From: an uncultured bacterium
GTDB taxonomy: Bacteria; Desulfobacterota; Desulfobulbia; Desulfobulbales; Desulfobulbaceae
Length of the DNA stretch: 9,145 nucleotides
Direction of reading: 5' to 3'
Assembly: GCA_903842475.1 (NCBI GenBank)
Contig: CAIMMA010000305.1
Location: forward strand, 1 to 9,145
Of the stretch, positions 4,991-9,145 are shown piece after piece. Positions within the stretch are counted from its first letter, which is position 1; every line of letters starts with the position of its first letter. Position numbers and translations under genes: made by a program. The notes under the pieces are model-generated. The model did no database searches and was not told the DNA's origin. It saw nothing but the letters and a program-made list of their open reading frames with translations.

Positions 4991-7916
4991 GGGTTTGTTT
5001 TCGATATTGCAATTGGTTGCTGATTGATTGCGCGAAATCTACCGGCAGTCGTACCTCGCGCCCTGCTTTATTTTGGAAGAGCAGGTAGTGCTGCCGGAGC
5101 CCGAACAGGAAGAGATCTCTGGTGATTTCAACGTCTTTTTGGCAGTAGGCTGCCAGTTTTTCCATTTCTCCCCGCCTGAACCAGCGAAGGGCCAAGAGCC
5201 CGTCGCCATCTTTTTTTACCTGCAGCGTTTTTTCCGCCAGCCGGTCCAGGCTGAGCCGGTACCCCAATCGTTCGGTCACTGCCTCCAGAATATCAAAGGC
5301 AGGGAGCATGGCCAGATCCCTGTTGGTATACGCTGATAACACCTTGTTATCGAATCGTTTGTTGTTGAAACCCACCACAAGGTCCAGCGCAAACAATCGA
5401 TCAATCATTTCGCCGATGGTCTCTTCGGTGAAGGTGGAGAACCGTTGCTCGGTATGTTCGTAAAGTACGGCTACACTGACCCGCATCAGGTCAGCCCGAT
5501 GCCAGCCGCCGACCTCTTCAGCTGATTTTCGGGTTTCGATATCAAATACGCCGAATCTTTGCGGCAAGGGAAAGCTCTTGGGTAGTTCTCTGTTCTGCTG
5601 AGCAGAGCGCTCGATCGGCAATTGTTCCGGTGATGCGTTACGCTGCCTTCCCGTACGGAGTTGTTCTAGAAGAGACAGGCAGGCCGCCTTGTCAATGGGT
5701 CGGTTTCCTGAACCGCATTTGGGTGAATGGATACACGATGGACAGCCCAGTTCGCACGGACAGTCGGCCACCGCTAGCAAGGTTTGCTCCAGTAAATAAC
5801 CAATTACTTCGTAGCCTTTGGCGGTTAACCCCATGCCGCCGGCATGGCCGTCATACACAAAAACTGCGGGGCCACCCACCTGCTCATGCCAGGGATGGGC
5901 AATGCCTCCCAGATCGTTTCGATCGCAGAGGACAAACAGGGGCATCAACCCAATGATGGCATGTTCCAGGGCATGGATTCCACCCATGAAATGGGAGCTC
6001 ATTGATTCGGTCTTGGTCCGCACCCATTCGGGAATTTTGATCCAAAAACCTTCGGTATCGAAGATTTGCGGCGGGAGGTTCAGGGGGATCCGGTTGATGA
6101 TCCGAATGCTCCCTTGGGCGATTTTGTGATAGGCGGTGATGGTTTCCGTAACCCTTAACGTTCCATAACAAATTTGGGCGGCGCCCCAATAGGTTCGGTT
6201 CCTTTCTTCCAGAATTTCAGTGGTTTTTTCCGACAACACCCGGGTGAAATAGGCGGGGGTCACCGCTGATACCAATATTTCACGGCTTTCGATATCCAGG
6301 CTGTCGATATGGTAGGTTTTCGCTCCATGGAGATAGATGGCCCCTGGATGGCAATCCCGCAATCCGCGGTAACTGTCTATTTCCCCGAGTATTTTCCGTG
6401 GTGCCCGTTCCATGATGGCCAGGGGGACCCCGCCCCCGCGGAGATTGATATGGCGCTGCGGGTAGGTCTGGGGTGAAAACCAGGTTGTTCCGTCGGCAGA
6501 TTGGAGAAGCCGTCCTGCCTCGGTCAGGCGATGGAGCAATGCCCCCATGGCTTCGGATTTGAGCAGCGGGTCTGTCAGGGTGAGGGGCAGCTCCGCGGCG
6601 GCGCTGACCATTTGGGGGCCGGCAATATGGGGATTTTCAGGGTTCATGGTCACCGGTTCCACCGGCCGGGCAAAAAAATCCTCGGGATGGCGCATGAAAT
6701 ACTGGTCCAGGGCGTCCTCGTGACCGATCAGCACCACCAGCGATTCCTGCTGTTTCCTGCCGACCCGGCCCGCCCGTTGCCAGGTGGCCATCATTGAGCC
6801 CGGATAGCCGACCAGGATGCAGATGTCGAGGTTGCCGATATCGATACCCAACTCAAGGGCCGAAGTGGTGATGACCCCGATCAGGCCGCCGGTGGACAGG
6901 CGGTCTTCGATCGCCCGCCGTTCTTCGGGAAGAAAGCCGGAACGGTAGGAGGCGATGACGCCCTGAAGTTTTTTGAGCCGTTGTGCTGTCCAGATGGTGA
7001 TGAGTTCGGTCATCTTGCGCGACTGACAATAGACAATGGTCCGCAGCCCCCGGGTGACCGCGGCTTCGAGCAGTTGGGTGGCACTGGCAGCCGCTGAATC
7101 GAGCGGGTTGAGCAGCACCATATGGCGCTGCGCCGTGCCCGCTCCGGTCAGGGTGATCTCCGCCACCGGTCCATTGATCAGCATGCGGGCATGTTCGCCG
7201 GGGTTGCCGATTGTGGCCGATGCCAAAATGAAGGTTGGGTTGGCTCCGTAGAGTGCGCAGATTCGCTTGAGCCGCCGCATCACCCAGGCGACATGGGAAC
7301 CGAAAATGCCCCGGTAGGTATGGACTTCATCGATGACCACGTAGCGAAGATCGGCAAAGAGATGGCCCCAGCGGTCATGATAGGGCAGCATCGACAGGTG
7401 GAGCATATCCGGATTGGTGATCAGGATGGGCGGCAAATGATCCCGGATTTTCTTGCGATGATACCCGGAGGTGTCTCCGTCGTAGATGGCGGCCGGTTGC
7501 CTCCCTTGTCGAAAGGACTCCGGCAAGAGACCCCATTGCCGCTCAATGGTTTTGAGCTGGTCCTGGGCCAGGGCCTTGAGCGGGAAGAGAAAGAGTGCCT
7601 TGGCGGCCGGTTCGGCGCAGCAGGTCTGGAACACCGGCAAGGTATAAATCAGGCTTTTGCCGGACGCCGTCGGCGTGGCGACCACGGTGTTCTGGCCGGC
7701 AAGGATATGGGTGATGGCGGCATGCTGGTGGGTGTACAGTTCGCTGACGCCCATGGATTGCAGCAGATGTTGCAATTCCGGAATCAGGATGTCCGGTGGG
7801 AGCGTGGCCGCGGCTGTGGCCGTAAAGGTGCGATGGGCCACCACCTGGGGACCGAACTTTCCCGAAGCTTTTAAGGCGGCGATATATTCGGCAACCGTCC
7901 CCCGTTTCAAGTCCAT
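4953..7916 (-). CDS. MrfA/YprA-type DEAD/DEAH-box helicase fused to a C-terminal MrfB/YprB-like DEDD exonuclease domain
   Basis: This is a 987-residue predicted DNA-repair protein. The helicase core has a Q-like region (YTHQHAAI, 61-68), Walker A TPTASGKS (81-88), the DEVH box (196-199), motif III SAT (233-235), motif IV region IVYCQSRKM (294-302), motif V TSALELGIDIG (351-361) and motif VI QRAGRVGR (380-387). A DUF1998/MrfA-type zinc site follows, with Cys721, Cys725, Cys728 and Cys734 in CELGCPSCIHSPKCG. After a linker (about 755-785) comes an RNase H-fold exonuclease domain with FDIET (Asp792, Glu794), NNKRFDNKVL (Asp856) and YCQKD (Tyr924, Asp928), a DEDDy arrangement. In B. subtilis MrfA (helicase) and MrfB (exonuclease) are separate proteins in a UvrABC-independent mitomycin C repair pathway; the role here is inferred. 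The ATG at 7916 is the first possible start after an in-frame stop near 7944; no strong ribosome site is seen. It overlaps the convergent SH3 gene by 38 nt. Confidence 0.92.
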   Translation of the reverse strand: MDLKRGTVAEYIAALKASGKFGPQVVAHRTFTATAAATLPPDILIPELQHLLQSMGVSELYTHQHAAITHILAGQNTVVATPTASGKSLIYTLPVFQTCCAEPAAKALFLFPLKALAQDQLKTIERQWGLLPESFRQGRQPAAIYDGDTSGYHRKKIRDHLPPILITNPDMLHLSMLPYHDRWGHLFADLRYVVIDEVHTYRGIFGSHVAWVMRRLKRICALYGANPTFILASATIGNPGEHARMLINGPVAEITLTGAGTAQRHMVLLNPLDSAAASATQLLEAAVTRGLRTIVYCQSRKMTELITIWTAQRLKKLQGVIASYRSGFLPEERRAIEDRLSTGGLIGVITTSALELGIDIGNLDICILVGYPGSMMATWQRAGRVGRKQQESLVVLIGHEDALDQYFMRHPEDFFARPVEPVTMNPENPHIAGPQMVSAAAELPLTLTDPLLKSEAMGALLHRLTEAGRLLQSADGTTWFSPQTYPQRHINLRGGGVPLAIMERAPRKILGEIDSYRGLRDCHPGAIYLHGAKTYHIDSLDIESREILVSAVTPAYFTRVLSEKTTEILEERNRTYWGAAQICYGTLRVTETITAYHKIAQGSIRIINRIPLNLPPQIFDTEGFWIKIPEWVRTKTESMSSHFMGGIHALEHAIIGLMPLFVLCDRNDLGGIAHPWHEQVGGPAVFVYDGHAGGMGLTAKGYEVIGYLLEQTLLAVADCPCELGCPSCIHSPKCGSGNRPIDKAACLSLLEQLRTGRQRNASPEQLPIERSAQQNRELPKSFPLPQRFGVFDIETRKSAEEVGGWHRADLMRVSVAVLYEHTEQRFSTFTEETIGEMIDRLFALDLVVGFNNKRFDNKVLSAYTNRDLAMLPAFDILEAVTERLGYRLSLDRLAEKTLQVKKDGDGLLALRWFRRGEMEKLAAYCQKDVEITRDLFLFGLRQHYLLFQNKAGREVRLPVDFAQSISNQLQYRKQTLRARQDLYGSNR

Positions 7917-7940
7917 CTCGTCATGGCTGCACTTTAAGGT

Positions 7941-7969
7941 TTGTCATTTTTTGAAAAAATTTTTATTAT
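7941..7969 (+). promoter_or_regulatory. Sigma70-type promoter for the aromatic biosynthesis gene
   Basis: TTGTCA (7941-7946, five of six matches to the -35 consensus) and TATTAT (7964-7969, five of six to the -10 consensus) are separated by exactly 17 nt of A/T-rich sequence. Transcription would start near 7976 and leave a leader of about 250 nt before the ATG at 8226. This is the best promoter match found in the window. On the opposite strand a GATAAT lies in the same A/T-rich patch but has no good -35 partner, so the helicase promoter is unclear. Confidence 0.6.
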
Positions 7970-7975
7970 CGTCAT

Positions 7976-8190
7976 TTGGTGAACCAACAGTGCATCGAGT
8001 TGTAGTTGTTGTCGTACTTTTCCAGATACGCCTCCAGCCTGCGCCTCATCCTTTCCTGAAAAAATCTACAGTTTTTTGTCCGGATGGTGCGGCTCGAGTT
8101 GCACGGTCCCTCTGCTCCTGGAGCAAGCGCACTCCGTTTGTCGGCCGATGACCCAGGTGCGATCAGCCGCTGTCCGCCAAAGGATTGCAA
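7976..8190 (+). promoter_or_regulatory. Long untranslated leader with several possible stem-loops
   Basis: No convincing protein gene occupies this stretch. Possible RNA hairpins in order are: A6 at 8059-8064 with T6 at 8072-8077; 8087-8104 (GTGCGGC, loop TCGA, GTTGCAC: seven pairs with two G-U wobbles); 8113-8125 (TGCTC, loop CTG, GAGCA); and 8142-8169 (CGGC/GCCG plus GAT/ATC across one mismatch). The GGAG at 8120-8123 could instead pair with CTCC at 8132-8135, which would exclude the 8113-8125 hairpin. The position before an aromatic amino acid gene suggests attenuation or a ligand-sensing leader. I recognise no known riboswitch or T-box consensus, so the function is inference. Confidence 0.35.
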
Positions 8191-8229
8191 ATGAATACAC
8201 AACAGCCATACAGAGACAGCCACCTATGA
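8191..8229 (+). CDS. 12-codon leader mini-ORF with ATGA overlap to the downstream gene
   Basis: ATG at 8191 opens a short frame reading MNTQQPYRDSHL, ending at TGA 8227-8229, which overlaps the next gene's ATG (8226-8228) as ATGA. AAAGGA at 8179-8184 sits 6 nt before the ATG and is a better ribosome site than anything before 8226. This suggests translational coupling: ribosomes finishing the short peptide would restart at 8226. The peptide has one Tyr and no Phe or Trp, so it is not a classic aromatic attenuator peptide. It could also be a chance frame. Confidence 0.35.
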   Translation: MNTQQPYRDSHL

Positions 8230-9145
8230 AAACGATCGCGACCCTCGGGCCGGAACAGTCCCAATCGTGGCTGGCCGCCGTGCAATACCAAAGCAACGCT
8301 GATATCAGGCCTTATCCGCATGTCAAAGCCCTGCTCGAGGCCTTCACGAGCGGTGAGGTCGATTATGCCATCCTGCCGGTGTATAATACCCGCGAGGGTG
8401 AAAAGAAACAGTATTTCCGTTTTTTTGATCAGATCAAATCCGGCTATTGGGTCGATAACGTCATCCTCCATTCCAATCTTTCCCTGGGAGTTTTCGACGA
8501 GGAAGACACCCTTTTGGATCTGCGGATGCTGGTGGGCAAGCGCGAGGTTTTCAATCAGTGTGAAGAGTTCATCGAAAACCAGCTGCCGGGCATCACCGAG
8601 ATGAGCGTCCAGGACATTGGTGCGGCGATTGCCGAAATCAGAGCCAGCGGCGTGACCAAGGGCAGGGCGGTGATTGACAATGCCGAGACCTTAACCTCCT
8701 GCGGGCTGCGGATTATCGAGCGCGAGGTTGCCCCGCATAACCGTACCCGGTATGCGGTTCTCGGTCACCAATTGGCCGCGGCCACCGGGTACGATGCCAC
8801 CACCCTGATCACCGAACCCCTCGATGATCGGGTGGGCATCCTGGTGGATATCCTGAGCGAATTTTCCCGCCGGGGCATCAATATCGTCGACATGCGCTCG
8901 GAAAACGATATCAAAACTCAGAAACTGCGTATTTACCTGGAAGCGGAAGGACATATTCAGACCGAGATTATGGCCAATGCCATTGCCCATATCGAATCCA
9001 GGGTCATCCAGCAGCAGGGGGTGATTCGTTTACTGGGCAGTTTTCCCAGGGTTGATATGCGGACCAAATATATCAAATCCTTTGGCTTTATCGGGACCGG
9101 CGCCATGAGCAAGTGGTTTGCCCGCCGCCTCGAAAGTGAAGGCTA
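8226..9145 (+). CDS. Prephenate dehydratase-like, ACT and prephenate dehydrogenase (TyrA) fusion, 3' end outside the window
   Basis: This is an aromatic amino acid biosynthesis protein acting on prephenate; 306 codons are visible and the frame is still open at the window end. Residues about 1-182 resemble the prephenate dehydratase fold (ATLGPE at 5-10, ILPVYNTREG at 49-58, NQCEEF at 110-115, HNRTRYAVLG at 171-180). Residues about 194-276 form an ACT domain (DRVGILVDILSEFSRRGINI), ending in LGSFPR where PheA proteins have LGSYPR. From about 285, FGFIGTGAMSKWFARRLESEG is the Rossmann GxGxM nucleotide-binding start of a TyrA-type dehydrogenase. The dehydratase part is divergent: the usual PIEN is PVYN, SHPQ is replaced by GKRE, and the ACT ESRP motif reads RSEN, although TR(F/Y) and QC remain. 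The main activity may therefore be the dehydrogenase, with the N-terminal part regulatory. The ATG at 8226 has no strong ribosome site of its own and overlaps the mini-ORF stop. Confidence 0.82.
   Translation, partial: MKTIATLGPEQSQSWLAAVQYQSNADIRPYPHVKALLEAFTSGEVDYAILPVYNTREGEKKQYFRFFDQIKSGYWVDNVILHSNLSLGVFDEEDTLLDLRMLVGKREVFNQCEEFIENQLPGITEMSVQDIGAAIAEIRASGVTKGRAVIDNAETLTSCGLRIIEREVAPHNRTRYAVLGHQLAAATGYDATTLITEPLDDRVGILVDILSEFSRRGINIVDMRSENDIKTQKLRIYLEAEGHIQTEIMANAIAHIESRVIQQQGVIRLLGSFPRVDMRTKYIKSFGFIGTGAMSKWFARRLESEG

Noticed and set aside
7122..7874. A 250-codon plus-strand frame inside the helicase gene
   Set aside because: It is antisense to the helicase motifs, low-complexity Gly/Arg/Asp rich, and matches no family; it is a by-product of codon bias on the other strand.
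8059..8077. A6/T6 hairpin as an intrinsic terminator
   Set aside because: The stem is only A-T pairs, and the T-run is part of the stem rather than following a GC-rich one; kept only as a weak leader element.
7657..8151. A 164-codon plus-strand frame running from the helicase into the intergenic region
   Set aside because: Most of it is antisense to the helicase N-terminus, and the tail has no family features or start signal.
7972..8223. An 83-codon minus-strand frame in the intergenic region, with a GTG start
   Set aside because: It lies against the predicted promoter and leader, has no ribosome site, an unusual Cys/Arg-rich composition and no recognisable family.
1..9145. CRISPR array, tRNA, rRNA, insertion sequence or prophage
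   Set aside because: No regularly spaced repeats, cloverleaf, rRNA-like sequence, transposase, terminal inverted repeats or phage genes were seen.

Overview
The window looks like chromosomal DNA of a Gram-negative bacterium: it carries a Tol envelope locus, Sec signal peptides and a lipoprotein box. Moderate G+C and the mixture of genes suggest a Desulfobacterota/deltaproteobacterial lineage, perhaps Desulfobulbales-like. That placement is inference from gene style; no rRNA or other marker gene is present.

Region 1 (1-4990, + strand) is a Tol gene cluster: the 3' part of tolA (its start lies before the window), tolB, and cpoB (ybgF) encoding a predicted lipoprotein with C-terminal TPRs. These are followed closely by a TlyA-type rRNA 2'-O-methyltransferase and a small exported protein with two bacterial SH3 domains, whose start overlaps the end of tlyA. 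The pal gene often found between tolB and cpoB is absent; only about 120 nt lie there. The exported proteins fit a role in envelope integrity and division. The methyltransferase appears to be an operon passenger.

Region 2 (4953-7916, - strand) is one 987-residue gene that converges on, and overlaps by 38 nt, the SH3 gene. It joins a MrfA/YprA-type superfamily 2 helicase (DEVH box, four-cysteine zinc site) to a C-terminal DEDD exonuclease domain of the MrfB/YprB type. In Bacillus subtilis these two activities are separate proteins acting together in mitomycin C damage repair; here they are one polypeptide.

Region 3 (7917-9145, + strand) is a roughly 300-nt divergent intergenic stretch followed by an aromatic amino acid gene that runs off the window. 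The intergenic stretch holds a good sigma70-type promoter (TTGTCA, 17 nt, TATTAT), about 215 nt of leader with several possible stem-loops, and a 12-codon mini-ORF with its own ribosome binding site, whose stop overlaps the next start (ATGA). The downstream gene encodes a prephenate dehydratase-like domain, an ACT domain and the beginning of a TyrA-type prephenate dehydrogenase. The dehydratase-like part has lost several family motif residues, so it may be regulatory rather than catalytic.

The points most worth a second look are the helicase-exonuclease fusion, the degenerate dehydratase-ACT-dehydrogenase fusion with its structured leader and mini-ORF, and the pal-less Tol cluster.
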